Shown: positions 1 to 8,244, counted from the first letter of the stretch. The stretch: 30,062 bases of DNA from Polaromonas sp. (GCA_025362825.1 JANYFF010000121.1:1-30062); one strand, 5' to 3'. Made by a program: numbers and translations. Notes: generated from the sequence alone by a model not told the origin.

Positions 1-28
1 GGTAGGCCTGTCCTGAGCTTGTCGAAGT
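1..28. repeat. Possible copy of a Comamonadaceae dispersed repeat
   Basis: The stretch reading CCTGAGCTTGTCGAAG (and its complement CTTCGACAAGCTCAGG) is a motif I recognise from memory as very frequent between genes in Comamonadaceae. No second copy lies in this window, so the call rests on recall and not on comparison. Confidence 0.4.
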
Positions 29-106
29 GGCCTGCGCGATTGCGCCAAAAGCTGTTACCACGAGGCTTACGGCTACGCAGGCCTTGAGAATAAAGCGTGT
101 TTTCAT
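1..106 (-). CDS. N-terminus of a secreted protein, cut by the window edge
   Basis: Only the first 35 codons are present; the frame is still open at position 1. It starts at ATG 106-104, with GGAGAC about six bases upstream as ribosome binding site. The residues form a clear Sec signal peptide: basic MKTR start, hydrophobic core with VSLVVTAFG, and a likely cleavage after AIAQA. It follows the DUF993 gene on the same strand by about 50 bp, so it is probably the last visible gene of that operon. A periplasmic solute-binding protein would fit the catabolic context, but that is inference, because the mature part is missing. Oddly, bases 4-27, coding the residues just after the signal peptide, match a dispersed intergenic repeat known to me from Comamonadaceae, so the gene may be interrupted here. 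Confidence 0.6.
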   Translation of the reverse strand, partial: MKTRFILKACVAVSLVVTAFGAIAQATSTSSGQAY

Positions 107-155
107 GTTGTCTCCGGTGAATGTTCGAGGAGGATCGGCGCGGCTGGCTGAGGCG

Positions 156-1364
156 TTAATTGACGCCGTGCACGGCCAGCAGATTTCTCATTCGGTGAAT
201 CGACAGCTCGGGTTGCTCCAGCAGATTGGCGGCATCTGCCAGCCGGAAAAGCTCTGCAAGATGCTGCAGCGAACGCGTGCTTTGCTGGCCGCCCACCATC
301 GTGAAGTGGCTCTGGTGTCCATTGAGCCACGCCATGAAGACCACACCGGTTTTGTAAAAACGTGTCGGCGCGGCAAAGATGTGACGCGACAGCGGAACCG
401 TGGGGCCAAGGATGGCGTGGAATCTGTCCACATTGCCCTGCGCCAGTTCACCCAGGGCAGCGCTGGCTGCCGGGGCAATGGCGTCGAAGATCCCCAGCAG
501 CGCATCGCTCTGGCCGTGCAGGGGATTGTTGCCCGGCTTGCTTGCGTAGTCGTCACCAGCTATCAATTCGGCGTAGTTGAAGTCGTCACCGGTATACATG
601 CGCACACCTGCCGGTAGCCGGCGGCGCATGGCGATTTCCTTGTCCTTGTCGAGCAGCGAGATCTTGATGCCGTCGACCTTGTCGGGGTGTGCGTTGATGA
701 CAGCGAGTGCCGTGTCCATCGCCTTGTCTGCATCGCTGCTGCCCCAGTAGCCCTTGAGTGCCGGGTCGAACATGTCGCCCAGCCAGTGCAGCACCACCGG
801 CTGGCGGGCCTGGCTCAGGATGCGGTCGTAGACGCGTTCGTAGTCAGACGGTGAGGTGGCCACGCGCGCCAGCGCACGGCTGGCCATGACGATGAGCTTG
901 CCGCCCAGCTTTTCGATGGCGGCCATCTGCTCTTCGTAAGCCGCGATGACCTGATCCACCGTCTTCACGTCGTCAAGGTTCAGGTGGTCGGTGCCGCAAC
1001 CCGAGGCCACCAGCGCGTCGCCGCCTGCTGCGGTGAAGTCGCGGGCTGCATCCAGGGACCGGCGAAACAGCTCCAGCGACGTGGGCCAGTCCAGGCCCAT
1101 GCCGCGTTGCGCGGTGTCCATGGCTTCGGCCACCCCGAGTCCAAGCGACCAGAGCCGCTGACGGTAGGCAATGGTGGCGTCCCAGTCCACGGCGCAGTCC
1201 AGCCAGGGGTTGACGGCTACCAGCGGGTCTGCCACCACGTGCGCAGCAGAGTAGGCAATTCGGTTGAATCTGATACCTTTGGCGGGGCGGACAGGGAGCT
1301 TGCCGGACAGCGTGTAGGGCGCCATTACGCCGGCGGCGGTCGGCAGGTTGATTTGTAGCGTCAT
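156..1364 (-). CDS. DUF993 family protein (dihydrodipicolinate-synthase-like)
   Basis: A 402-residue protein matching, by overall sequence character, the DUF993 family, which is related to the DapA/NAL class of TIM-barrel aldolases. The segment VDGIKIS around Lys-234 is where that superfamily places its Schiff-base lysine (compare GIKE in DapA), so Lys-234 is the candidate nucleophile. A nearby run, YTGDDFNYAEL, is also distinctive. The reaction is not known; an aldol cleavage or dehydration of a keto acid in the last steps of a sugar-acid-like pathway is plausible. The start ATG (1364-1362) overlaps the stop of the upstream dehydrogenase as ATGA, which implies translational coupling. It is the third gene of the operon that begins at 3464. 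Confidence 0.8.
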   Translation of the reverse strand: MTLQINLPTAAGVMAPYTLSGKLPVRPAKGIRFNRIAYSAAHVVADPLVAVNPWLDCAVDWDATIAYRQRLWSLGLGVAEAMDTAQRGMGLDWPTSLELFRRSLDAARDFTAAGGDALVASGCGTDHLNLDDVKTVDQVIAAYEEQMAAIEKLGGKLIVMASRALARVATSPSDYERVYDRILSQARQPVVLHWLGDMFDPALKGYWGSSDADKAMDTALAVINAHPDKVDGIKISLLDKDKEIAMRRRLPAGVRMYTGDDFNYAELIAGDDYASKPGNNPLHGQSDALLGIFDAIAPAASAALGELAQGNVDRFHAILGPTVPLSRHIFAAPTRFYKTGVVFMAWLNGHQSHFTMVGGQQSTRSLQHLAELFRLADAANLLEQPELSIHRMRNLLAVHGVN

Positions 1365-2266
1365 GTTGATTCCCGGTCGAGGCTTGTGTTGTCAATAGGT
1401 TGTGGAAGGATGGCCGCGATGATGGCGACGTTGTCGAGTTCACCCAGACCTTGATCCAAGGCGCGGTCCAGCAGGTTTGCGTGGGCTGCAGTCAGTTCGA
1501 GATCAAGGCCGGCAATGTGGCCCTGTTCGAGAATCAGGGTCAGGTCTTTGCGGTGCTGCCGGATGCGTGAGACGGGCGTGAAATCTCGCGCGACCATGCG
1601 CGGCCCGGCGACGTCAACGGCGCGTGAATAGGCGGGTGACTCACGCAGCAGCTCAAGAAAAGTACTGCCGTCCAGACCCATGGTGGTTGCCAGGGCCAGA
1701 CCCTCGGCGAGGGCCGCGCGGTTCAGTCCAAGTATCAGGTTACAGGCCAGTTTGGCGCGTACGCCGTGGCCGGCGGGGCCCACGATACGGTACCTGGGGC
1801 ACAGGTCATTGAGCAGGCTGCTCCATCGCAGTGCCGTTGCCTCGCTGGCGCCCAGCAGGCCCAGAGCCTGGCCGTCGGCGATCTGCCGACTGGAGCCGAG
1901 CAGGGGCATGTCGGCAAAGTCAGTGCCGGCGCCCTGCACAAGGGTGGCGGCCTGTGTCGTGGCTTCGACGCTGGCGGTGACACAGCTCAGCACAAGTCCT
2001 GGCCGGCTTGCTGCGCTGGCGAGCGCTGCGGCGCAAGACAGCAACGCTGCATCGTCCAGCACGCAAATCAGCACAGCATCGCAGCTGGCCGCAAGGTCCG
2101 CTGCAGTGCCCAGCACCTCAATGTCTCGTGCCCTGGCCGCGGATTGTGCAGCCGGTGAAGGGTCGCAGCCTGATACGGCATGGCCGCTGGCAATGGCCCG
2201 GGCGGCGAGGGCCAGGCCGACCAGCCCAAGGCCGAGGATGCCAATGCGTTTTGGAGATGAAATCAC
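1361..2266 (-). CDS. 3-hydroxyisobutyrate dehydrogenase-like NAD(P)-binding protein
   Basis: A 301-residue member of the beta-hydroxyacid dehydrogenase family. The Rossmann motif GLGLVG lies at about residues 12-17. The substrate loop is DMPLLGSSR where the family usually has DAPVSGG, and the catalytic-lysine motif is RAKLACN followed by HRKD. The start is GTG at 2266-2264, since no ATG lies in a suitable place; a weak AAGG precedes it. It lies 31 bp after the Gfo/Idh gene and overlaps DUF993 by 4 bp, so the three are co-transcribed. The altered substrate loop suggests a substrate other than hydroxyisobutyrate or tartronate semialdehyde. It is clearly distinct from the GlxR at 23482-24414. 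Oxidation or reduction of a small hydroxy acid in the pathway is inferred. Confidence 0.85.
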   Translation of the reverse strand: MISSPKRIGILGLGLVGLALAARAIASGHAVSGCDPSPAAQSAARARDIEVLGTAADLAASCDAVLICVLDDAALLSCAAALASAASRPGLVLSCVTASVEATTQAATLVQGAGTDFADMPLLGSSRQIADGQALGLLGASEATALRWSSLLNDLCPRYRIVGPAGHGVRAKLACNLILGLNRAALAEGLALATTMGLDGSTFLELLRESPAYSRAVDVAGPRMVARDFTPVSRIRQHRKDLTLILEQGHIAGLDLELTAAHANLLDRALDQGLGELDNVAIIAAILPQPIDNTSLDREST

Positions 2267-2297
2267 TCGCTAGCCCTTGTTAAATCTGCACCTGATG

Positions 2298-3464
2298 CTA
2301 TTGAATGTGTAGTGGTGGAACGTCTATCCAGCGCCGCTCTTTCCAGCTCTCGAGCGCGGCTTCGACCAGCTGGACGCCTTTTGCGCCTTCGGGCAAGGTC
2401 CAGCGATAGGGCTCGTTTTCAACCACGTGGCGGATGAAGTGCTCCCACTGGATCTTGAAACCGTTGTCATAGACCTGCGAGTCGGGGATTTCCTGCCATT
2501 GGTCAAAGAAATTCATCGTCTGCTTCTCGTCAGGGTTCCACACCGGGCGCGGCGTAGCCACGCGGGATTGCGCACGGCATGATGACAAGCCGGCAACGGC
2601 CGAGCCATGCGTACCGTCCACATGGAAGGTGACAAGGTCGTCGCGCCGCACACGTGTTGCCCAGGACATGTTGATCTGCGCAATCACCGGTTCGCCGTTG
2701 TGGCCCTTTAACTGGACGGTGGCGTAGGCTGCGTCATCGGCGGTCGCCTCGTAAGGCTTGCCTTCTTCGTCCCAGCGTTTCGGGATGTGGGTAGCGCCCA
2801 GGCAGGACACCGACTGGACTTCACCAAACAGGTTGTCGAGCACATAGCGCCAGTGGCACATCATGTCCAGAATCATGCCGCCGCCGTCTTCCTTGCGGTA
2901 GTTCCACGAGGGGCGCTGAATGGGCTGCAGGTCGCCTTCAAACACCCAATAACCGAACTCAAGACGCACCGTCAGCATCTTGCCGAAAAAGCCGGCACGG
3001 CGCAGCATGTCGAGCTTGCGCAGGCCGGGCAAAAAGAGCTTGTCCTGCACGGCGCCGTGCTTGAGGCCGGATGCTTCGGCAAGGCGTGCGATTTCAACTG
3101 CTTCGTTGAGGTTGGTGGCAATCGGTTTTTCGCAGTACACATGCTTGCCGGCGCGGATGGCTTTGGCCAGTAACGTGGGCCGCATTTGAGTGGTGCCGGC
3201 ATCAAAGAAAACCGTGTCGCTTTTGTTGGCCAGCGCGGCGTCGAGGTCTGTACCCCAGCGGCTGATGTTGTGTGCCTTTGCAAGCGTCTCCATCTTTTCG
3301 GCATTTCGCCCGATGATGATGGGATCAGGCATGACCTTGTCGCCATTGGACAGCGTAACCCCGCCCTGTTTGCGTATCGCGAGGATGGAGCGGATCAGGT
3401 GCTGGTTCATACCCATGCGCCCGGTGACGCCGTGCATGATGATGCCGAGGGTTTGAGTGGCCAT
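2298..3464 (-). CDS. Gfo/Idh/MocA family oxidoreductase
   Basis: A 388-residue NAD(P)-dependent dehydrogenase of the glucose-fructose oxidoreductase / inositol dehydrogenase family. The N-terminal Rossmann region begins LGIIMHGVTGRMG. The family hallmark EKP is at residues 112-114 (Lys-113 catalytic), and a GGGMILDMMCHW segment supplies the usual Asp/His of the active site. Members oxidise sugar or cyclitol hydroxyls. The start is ATG 3464-3462 with AAGGA upstream. It is the first gene of the operon with the HIBADH-like and DUF993 genes. A predicted promoter and a perfect copy of the 22-bp TetR-type operator lie just upstream (3502-3523), so it is likely repressed by the regulator at 8316-8963. 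The substrate is unknown. Confidence 0.88.
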   Translation of the reverse strand: MATQTLGIIMHGVTGRMGMNQHLIRSILAIRKQGGVTLSNGDKVMPDPIIIGRNAEKMETLAKAHNISRWGTDLDAALANKSDTVFFDAGTTQMRPTLLAKAIRAGKHVYCEKPIATNLNEAVEIARLAEASGLKHGAVQDKLFLPGLRKLDMLRRAGFFGKMLTVRLEFGYWVFEGDLQPIQRPSWNYRKEDGGGMILDMMCHWRYVLDNLFGEVQSVSCLGATHIPKRWDEEGKPYEATADDAAYATVQLKGHNGEPVIAQINMSWATRVRRDDLVTFHVDGTHGSAVAGLSSCRAQSRVATPRPVWNPDEKQTMNFFDQWQEIPDSQVYDNGFKIQWEHFIRHVVENEPYRWTLPEGAKGVQLVEAALESWKERRWIDVPPLHIQ

Positions 3465-3501
3465 TTCTGGAGTCCTTGGTTGCGTGGCTTGTAATTCGGA
3501 T

Positions 3502-3523
3502 TAATTCACCAATAAGTGAATTA
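3502..3523. promoter_or_regulatory. Operator copy 1 (perfect inverted repeat), upstream of the oxidoreductase operon
   Basis: TAATTCAC-N6-GTGAATTA is a perfect 8-bp inverted repeat with a CAATAA spacer. It lies 38 bp upstream of the Gfo/Idh start and immediately downstream of a plausible minus-strand promoter. The same right half-site recurs at 3932-3939, 8237-8244 and 8985-8992. The copy next to tetR makes the TetR protein the obvious ligand (inference). Confidence 0.8.
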
Positions 3524-3526
3524 TTG

Positions 3527-3556
3527 ATTTTAAAAACAATCGATTTGCCAAGTCAA
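3527..3556 (-). promoter_or_regulatory. Predicted sigma-70 promoter of the Gfo/Idh operon
   Basis: On the minus strand TTGACT (3556-3551) and TAAAAT (3532-3527) are separated by 18 bp. The operator at 3502-3523 begins 4 bp downstream of the -10 box, so bound repressor would cover the start site. It was read by eye in an AT-rich region, where chance matches are common. Confidence 0.5.
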
Positions 3557-3917
3557 CGATCTGACTGGTTTCGGTGCTAAGTAGTTACCCTAGGCCTTAG
3601 TCGACGATTTTCAAAAGTTTGTTTTGCGTTGCAGCTACCTACTCAAGAGGTGTCTTGAACTGAAGCCAAATCATCAAAAATAAGTTATCCGGAACGATGT
3701 TTTAGGTAAGGTAATTCCTCGTTGAAAGTGAAGATTTTTGCAATGCCTAGTGATGTTTTGTATTTGATGCCAGCACCCGCAGAAATCGTTCCTGCGTTTC
3801 GCGTGTGAAGAGAGCTGAAACTTTAGGAAGAATGCGATATGAAGTCGCATGCTCTATGCTTTTCATTGCAACGATAAATTTAAAATACATCTCCGGCTGC
3901 TGTTTTACGGATGTTTT
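3557..3917. other. Gene-poor AT-rich gap
   Basis: Between the oxidoreductase promoter and the operator at 3918 there is no credible reading frame on either strand. The stretch is visibly richer in A+T than its neighbours. It contains a short hairpin at 3832-3850 (6-bp stem ATGCGA/TCGCAT) without a T-run. It could be remnant DNA or carry a small RNA; nothing specific supports either. Confidence 0.5.
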
Positions 3918-3939
3918 AATGTAACCAAATGGTGAATTA
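3918..3939. promoter_or_regulatory. Operator copy 2 (orphan)
   Basis: AATGTAAC-N6-GTGAATTA has the same geometry as the copies at 8223 and 8971. It lies 24 bp downstream of the stop of the enolase-family gene and about 450 bp upstream of the Gfo/Idh gene, with no gene starting beside it. It may be an auxiliary operator for looping with copy 1, or the relic of a lost promoter. Confidence 0.65.
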
Positions 3940-3962
3940 GTTGGGCTGGAAAGTGAGGCAGA

Positions 3963-5387
3963 TTAATACACCGAGGCCATCGCATCCCATGCGATATGCG
4001 CACCGGGTTGCCCGGTACCGAAGCCGGGACACTGCAATGCGACAAGTGCTATCTGTCCGCCCCGTATACGCAGGCGAACGGCATCAAAACTGCGCTCATA
4101 AAGCGAGCCATGCGCCAGCAGCAGGTTGCGTTGTTCGGCTTCGGGTGCAGCCTTCAGACCATTGACATAGTGATGGCCGTTGCGTTCTACGTGCGACAAG
4201 CCCAGCCAGCCGACAAGCGCCAGATCCTGCTGAAGACCGATACCTGCCTGCATGGTGAGGTCTTCACCCGAGAGGAAAAAGTGCGACTGGCCCTGGCTGT
4301 TCCATAAGGCGCAGCGTGCGGCGTTGATGATTGATTTGTAAAAGCCTTTGCAGCTCTTGCTCGACACACCGGTGTAGCCCAGCGACCGGGCCTGTACAAA
4401 GGCATCGAGGGTGGCGTCTGATTCATCAACCAACAATGGAATCCGCTTTGCCAGCGATGACACGTCCTGCGATAGCGCCTGATCACGGCGTATGGGTTGC
4501 TCGACGAACACGGTTTTGGCTACCAGCGGCGCGAGCGAACGGTGCGACGTTAGCCGGCTGAAAAAGTCTGCAAAGGAATCTGCGTCGGCGTATTGCTCAT
4601 TGCCATCCAGCGTAATCAGCAAGGCGTGGTGCTCAGTCACGCTGTTGATCGCCTCTAGCCGCGCGATGTCGGCCTGGGTATCGCCGCACAGCTTGAGTTT
4701 GAAATGTCGGTGACGGTAGCGGGCAATGGCCGCTTCGAGGGAGGCAGGCAGGCCGTCTGCGGGCGCGTCGGCAGGCCTGTCGGCGTTATGGATTGCGTCG
4801 GCCAGGCCCACGGTATGTCTGGCCGCGATTTGCGTTCGCGGCATTTGCAGCGATAAAAACCGCGCCATATCGAAGTCGGCGAGGTCATCCGCCAGACCGG
4901 AAGACGAGATGTCCATGCCTGCAACGTTGGCGCTCATGCCGGCCGCAAAGCTGCAGCCGAGTTTCAGGCACAGCGCGTCGAAGATGGCACGGTCCAGTAA
5001 CGCGGGTCCGTAACTGGCGACCAGCGGGTTGAGGCCGACCTGGCTTGCTGCACCAAGCAGTGTGCGGTAGTGGTGCGCAAAATATTGCCAGGCTGTGCGG
5101 GCTGCAGCTTCGCCGAGATAGGCTGTGCGGGTCATCATCAAGGCGTCTCGCAGCTGCTTGAAATTTTCTTCGTTTGACAGTGCCGGGTTCTTGTCAAACC
5201 ATTTGGGAATCATCATCTCGGCCGAACAGCCTTCGGATGTGGAGCCGTCTGCAAAGCGGATGCGGACGCGGACAAATACCTCGGGGCAGGATCTTACGGT
5301 TGCTGCGCCGAAACGAAACGGCAGACGCAGCGTGACGTTGCGCTCGGAAAAACGCACATCCTCAACACGAAAACGAAGTGGGTCCAT
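3963..5387 (-). CDS. Enolase-superfamily protein (mandelate racemase / muconate lactonizing enzyme type)
   Basis: A 474-residue enolase-superfamily enzyme. The barrel carries a K-x-K motif (FKLKLCGD, Lys-230/Lys-232) and the expected metal ligands: Asp-261 in LITLDGNEQY, Glu-296 in FVEQP and Asp-321/Glu-322 in LLVDES. A further basic residue lies in SSKSCKG (Lys-344/Lys-347). Such enzymes abstract a proton next to a carboxylate and then racemise, dehydrate or cycloisomerise the substrate. It is longer than the usual 360-400 residues, with extra sequence around residues 60-115 and at the C-terminus. It is the last gene of the importer operon, 47 bp after the ATPase, so it probably acts on the imported compound. 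The ribosome binding site is weak. The specific reaction cannot be read from sequence. Confidence 0.85.
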   Translation of the reverse strand: MDPLRFRVEDVRFSERNVTLRLPFRFGAATVRSCPEVFVRVRIRFADGSTSEGCSAEMMIPKWFDKNPALSNEENFKQLRDALMMTRTAYLGEAAARTAWQYFAHHYRTLLGAASQVGLNPLVASYGPALLDRAIFDALCLKLGCSFAAGMSANVAGMDISSSGLADDLADFDMARFLSLQMPRTQIAARHTVGLADAIHNADRPADAPADGLPASLEAAIARYRHRHFKLKLCGDTQADIARLEAINSVTEHHALLITLDGNEQYADADSFADFFSRLTSHRSLAPLVAKTVFVEQPIRRDQALSQDVSSLAKRIPLLVDESDATLDAFVQARSLGYTGVSSKSCKGFYKSIINAARCALWNSQGQSHFFLSGEDLTMQAGIGLQQDLALVGWLGLSHVERNGHHYVNGLKAAPEAEQRNLLLAHGSLYERSFDAVRLRIRGGQIALVALQCPGFGTGQPGAHIAWDAMASVY

Positions 5388-5434
5388 GAATGTTTGTGCT
5401 TAGGCCGGTTCGTGAAAAGAGGTTAGCGGCCGTG

Positions 5435-6226
5435 TCAATGGTCGAGCGTGCCCTGCGAGTAAAAGTGCGCCCGGACTTTTTTGGCGTGGACGGCAAATTC
5501 CGGCGAGCCCATCATGTCAAGGGTACGGGGGCGCGGCAGGTCGATGTCGTAGGTGGCTGCCAGCGAGCCGGGCCGCTCGCTCATCACCATGACGCGGTCA
5601 GACAGGAAAATCGCCTCGGGAATGCTGTGCGTGATCAGCAGCACGGTTTTTTGGGATGCCGACCAGATGCGCTGCAGCTCCAGGTTCATCTTCTCGCGGG
5701 TCATGGCATCGAGGGCGCCGAAAGGCTCATCCATCAACAGCAGTGAAGGGTCGTGCAGCAGTGCGCGGCAGATCGACGCACGTTGCTGCATGCCGCCGGA
5801 CAGCTGCCACGGATGCTTGCCCTCGAAACCCTTGAGGCCGGCCATCTCGATCAGTTGCATGGCCTTGGCCAGTGCCTGGGCTTTCGGCATGTGCCGCATC
5901 TCTGCCTGAAGCAGAATGTTTTCGAGGACAGTTCGCCAGGCCAGCAGCACGGCGCTTTGAAACACAATCCCGACATCCTTCTGCGGACCGTCGACAGGTT
6001 TGCCCGCCAGCGTCAGCGTGCCGCCAGTAATGGGCAGCAGGCCTGCGACCATTTTGAGCAGTGTGCTTTTGCCGCAGCCCGACGGACCTACGACGGATAC
6101 AAACTCACCTTCCCGGATGGAGAAGTCCAGCGGTTTGAGCGATTCCACCGGGCCGTCTTTGGTCTGGTAGACCTTGGACACACCGCGTGCCTCAATCAGG
6201 TTCTGTTTCAAAAGATCAGGGGGCAT
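5435..6226 (-). CDS. ABC transporter ATP-binding protein (nitrate/sulfonate/taurine type)
   Basis: The ATPase of a SsuB/TauB-type importer, 263 residues from the chosen start. Walker A GPSGCGKST is at about residues 47-55, then a Q-loop (VFQS), the signature LSGGMQQR, Walker B LLLMDEP, a D-loop (GALD) and the switch histidine in LITHS. It energises the permease at 7414-8187 at the inner face of the membrane. The start is uncertain: the frame is open to an ATG at 6283, but the family usually begins near the MPPDLLKQ start at 6226, and neither has a good ribosome binding site. It lies between the binding-protein gene and the enolase-family gene in one operon. Confidence 0.9.
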   Translation of the reverse strand: MPPDLLKQNLIEARGVSKVYQTKDGPVESLKPLDFSIREGEFVSVVGPSGCGKSTLLKMVAGLLPITGGTLTLAGKPVDGPQKDVGIVFQSAVLLAWRTVLENILLQAEMRHMPKAQALAKAMQLIEMAGLKGFEGKHPWQLSGGMQQRASICRALLHDPSLLLMDEPFGALDAMTREKMNLELQRIWSASQKTVLLITHSIPEAIFLSDRVMVMSERPGSLAATYDIDLPRPRTLDMMGSPEFAVHAKKVRAHFYSQGTLDH

Positions 6227-6313
6227 AGAAAAAGGGTGCGACTGGAGCAGGGTGGTGTGCGGGCAGCAGACTGGCCATGACACCGTGTCGCCGTCTGCTG
6301 CGGGTTACGACTA

Positions 6314-7324
6314 TCAGTTGGCCGGCAGGAAGTCCAGGCTGACATAGTCTTCAGGCTTGCCGCGCGTGGAGGCGTCCATGCCGCCGTACTGCACCAGCAG
6401 GTCTAGCGAGTCGCTGACATTTTTCATCGTTACGCGGAAGGGGCGCTGTTTGGCGGTTTCCTTGGTGTGGTACAGGGCTACGCTTTGCCTCATGCCGACG
6501 ATGAGCGTGTCGCGTACGCCGGCTTTCGGATTGGCCTTGAGCATGGCGTCAACAGCGGCTTCCGGGCTTTTTTCTGCGGCTTCGGCTGCGCGGGTTGATG
6601 CACGCATGAAACGTTTCACAAGGTCAGGATTCTCGGTCAACAGGTTTTTGTTGGCGATGATGCCCGAGCTGATCTGGTTGATACCCGAGTCTGCAAAACG
6701 TATCGGGTACACCGGCTTTCCGGTGGCGTCCTGTAGCTTGATAGCCTGGTCCATCACGTAGCCCAACAGCAGGTCTGCCTGGCCGTTCATGACGGCGTTG
6801 AGCTTGGTCTGACCATCGCCTGAAACAATTTTGACCTGGTCAGCCTGAATGTTGTTGACCTTGAGGAACAGCGGCCACATTTGCGACATGGAGTCACCGG
6901 GTGTAGTGGCAACGGTCTTGCCGATGATGTCCTTGGGTGTCTTGATGTTCTTGTCGGCAAAACCCATTACAGACATGGGGCTCAGCTGGAACAGCACGCC
7001 GGTGGACTTGAGCGGTGCGCCTTTGGCCGCGGCCTTGATCATGGTCGTGATGTCGATATAGCCGAAGGTGGCCGACTTGGCAGCGACAGCCTGCGCTGTA
7101 ACGGCGGAACCACGGCCTTCCTGGATGTCCAGATCAATGCCTTCTTCTGCATAAAAGCCCCGCTCTTTGCCCAGGAAGAAAGGCGCGTGCTCGCTGTACA
7201 GGTACCAGTTCAGCATCAGCGTAACTTTTTCCTGCGGCTTGGCTGTCTGTGCATGTGCAGGTGTCAAGGCCAGAGCCAGTGCAGCGATAGTGCCTGCGAT
7301 CAAGCTGGGGATCAGTTTTTTCAT
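6314..7324 (-). CDS. ABC transporter substrate-binding protein (NMT1/SsuA-like)
   Basis: A 336-residue periplasmic binding protein of the NMT1/THI5-like, SsuA/TauA-related class. The signal peptide MKKLIPSLIAGTIAAL... is cleaved after about residue 25 (AHA). The mature start has the typical VTLMLNWYLYSEHAPFFLGKERGFYAEEGIDL pattern of the family (shown here only as landmark words: LMLNWY, APFFLG, GFYAEEGI). The start ATG 7324-7322 is preceded by AGGAGA; a longer open frame to 7444 lacks both this site and a sensible N-terminus. It captures the substrate for the neighbouring permease. The ligand is unknown; relatives bind sulfonates, pyrimidine precursors, nitrate or aromatic acids. Confidence 0.92.
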   Translation of the reverse strand: MKKLIPSLIAGTIAALALALTPAHAQTAKPQEKVTLMLNWYLYSEHAPFFLGKERGFYAEEGIDLDIQEGRGSAVTAQAVAAKSATFGYIDITTMIKAAAKGAPLKSTGVLFQLSPMSVMGFADKNIKTPKDIIGKTVATTPGDSMSQMWPLFLKVNNIQADQVKIVSGDGQTKLNAVMNGQADLLLGYVMDQAIKLQDATGKPVYPIRFADSGINQISSGIIANKNLLTENPDLVKRFMRASTRAAEAAEKSPEAAVDAMLKANPKAGVRDTLIVGMRQSVALYHTKETAKQRPFRVTMKNVSDSLDLLVQYGGMDASTRGKPEDYVSLDFLPAN

Positions 7325-7413
7325 GGTGTCTCCTGGGTTAAGAACTAAAGACCGTGAAGCGCGACAACGACGGCGGGAAAGAGCTGCAAAAATGGGAAGA
7401 TGTCCAGCGAAAC

Positions 7414-8187
7414 CTAGAACACCTGGCGCTGTGAGGCATGCCATGGAATCATCATGCGCTCGACCAGGTCAATGGCTGCGAACAGCAGCACGCCGATCGA
7501 GGACAGCTCGACCAGCGCAGCAAACATCAGCGGCAGGTCGAAATTGCCGTTGGCGACCTGCAGCACATAGCCGATGCCGGAATTCGATCCGACAAACTCG
7601 CCGACCACGGCGCCGACTACAGCCAAGGTGATGGAAACTTTCAGCCCGCTAAAAATTGCAGGCAATGCCTGCGGCAGACTGATCTTGAAAAAGGTCTGTA
7701 GTCGACTTGCACCCATCGAGCGCGCCAGGTCAATCATGTCGGGCTCAACCGATTTGAAGCCCATGACGGTGGATACGACGACAGGGAAAAACCCGAGCAG
7801 AAAGGCGGAGATGACTTTCGGGAATATGCCGAAGCCGAACCACACCACGAACAGCGGTGCAATCGCCACCTTGGGAATACTTTGGGAGAACACCAGCAGC
7901 GGATAGACGTAGGACTCGACCAGCCTTGAATAGGCAATCACCATGGCCAGCGGAATGCCAATGATGATGGTCAGGGCAAAACCACCGAGCGTGGCCTGGG
8001 TGGTTTTCCAGCTTTCCTTCAACAGGCGGCTCCACTCGGCAATCAGCTGGCCCACGACATCTTCAGGGCGGGGAATCAGGTAGGCCGGAATCTTGAAGAC
8101 GCGGATCGCCAGGTCCCACAGCACCAGCAGCAGAATGATCAAAACAAAAGGCCTGAGCGCCGGTAAAAGCAGCAGTCTGCGCAGCAT
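7414..8187 (-). CDS. ABC transporter permease (SsuC/TauC type)
   Basis: A 257-residue inner-membrane permease. It has a hydrophobic N-terminal helix (PFVLIILLLVLWDLAI) and several later membrane segments. The cytoplasmic EAA loop reads DLARSMGASRLQTFFKISLPQALPAI and contacts the ATPase (landmarks: SMGAS and LPQALP). I chose ATG 8187-8185 because AAGGAG lies six to seven bases before it; the upstream ATG at 8208 does not have this. It is the first gene of the importer operon: permease, binding protein, ATPase, enolase-family enzyme. The promoter upstream has near-consensus boxes overlapped by the 22-bp operator, so expression should be tightly repressed without inducer. Confidence 0.92.
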   Translation of the reverse strand: MLRRLLLLPALRPFVLIILLLVLWDLAIRVFKIPAYLIPRPEDVVGQLIAEWSRLLKESWKTTQATLGGFALTIIIGIPLAMVIAYSRLVESYVYPLLVFSQSIPKVAIAPLFVVWFGFGIFPKVISAFLLGFFPVVVSTVMGFKSVEPDMIDLARSMGASRLQTFFKISLPQALPAIFSGLKVSITLAVVGAVVGEFVGSNSGIGYVLQVANGNFDLPLMFAALVELSSIGVLLFAAIDLVERMMIPWHASQRQVF

Positions 8188-8222
8188 CGGAATCTCCTTG
8201 CAGCCCATACCGCGTCATGCCG

Positions 8223-8244
8223 CATGTAACTACATGGTGAATTA
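8223..8244. promoter_or_regulatory. Operator copy 3, over the importer promoter
   Basis: CATGTAAC-N6-GTGAATTA with a TACATG spacer. The right half overlaps the -10 box of the importer promoter (8241-8246) and the rest covers the predicted start site. This is the classical position for steric repression by a TetR-family protein. Confidence 0.75.

Noticed and set aside
3832..3850. Hairpin ATGCGA-N7-TCGCAT as a terminator
   Set aside because: The stem is only 6 bp, AT-containing, and has no T-run on either strand.
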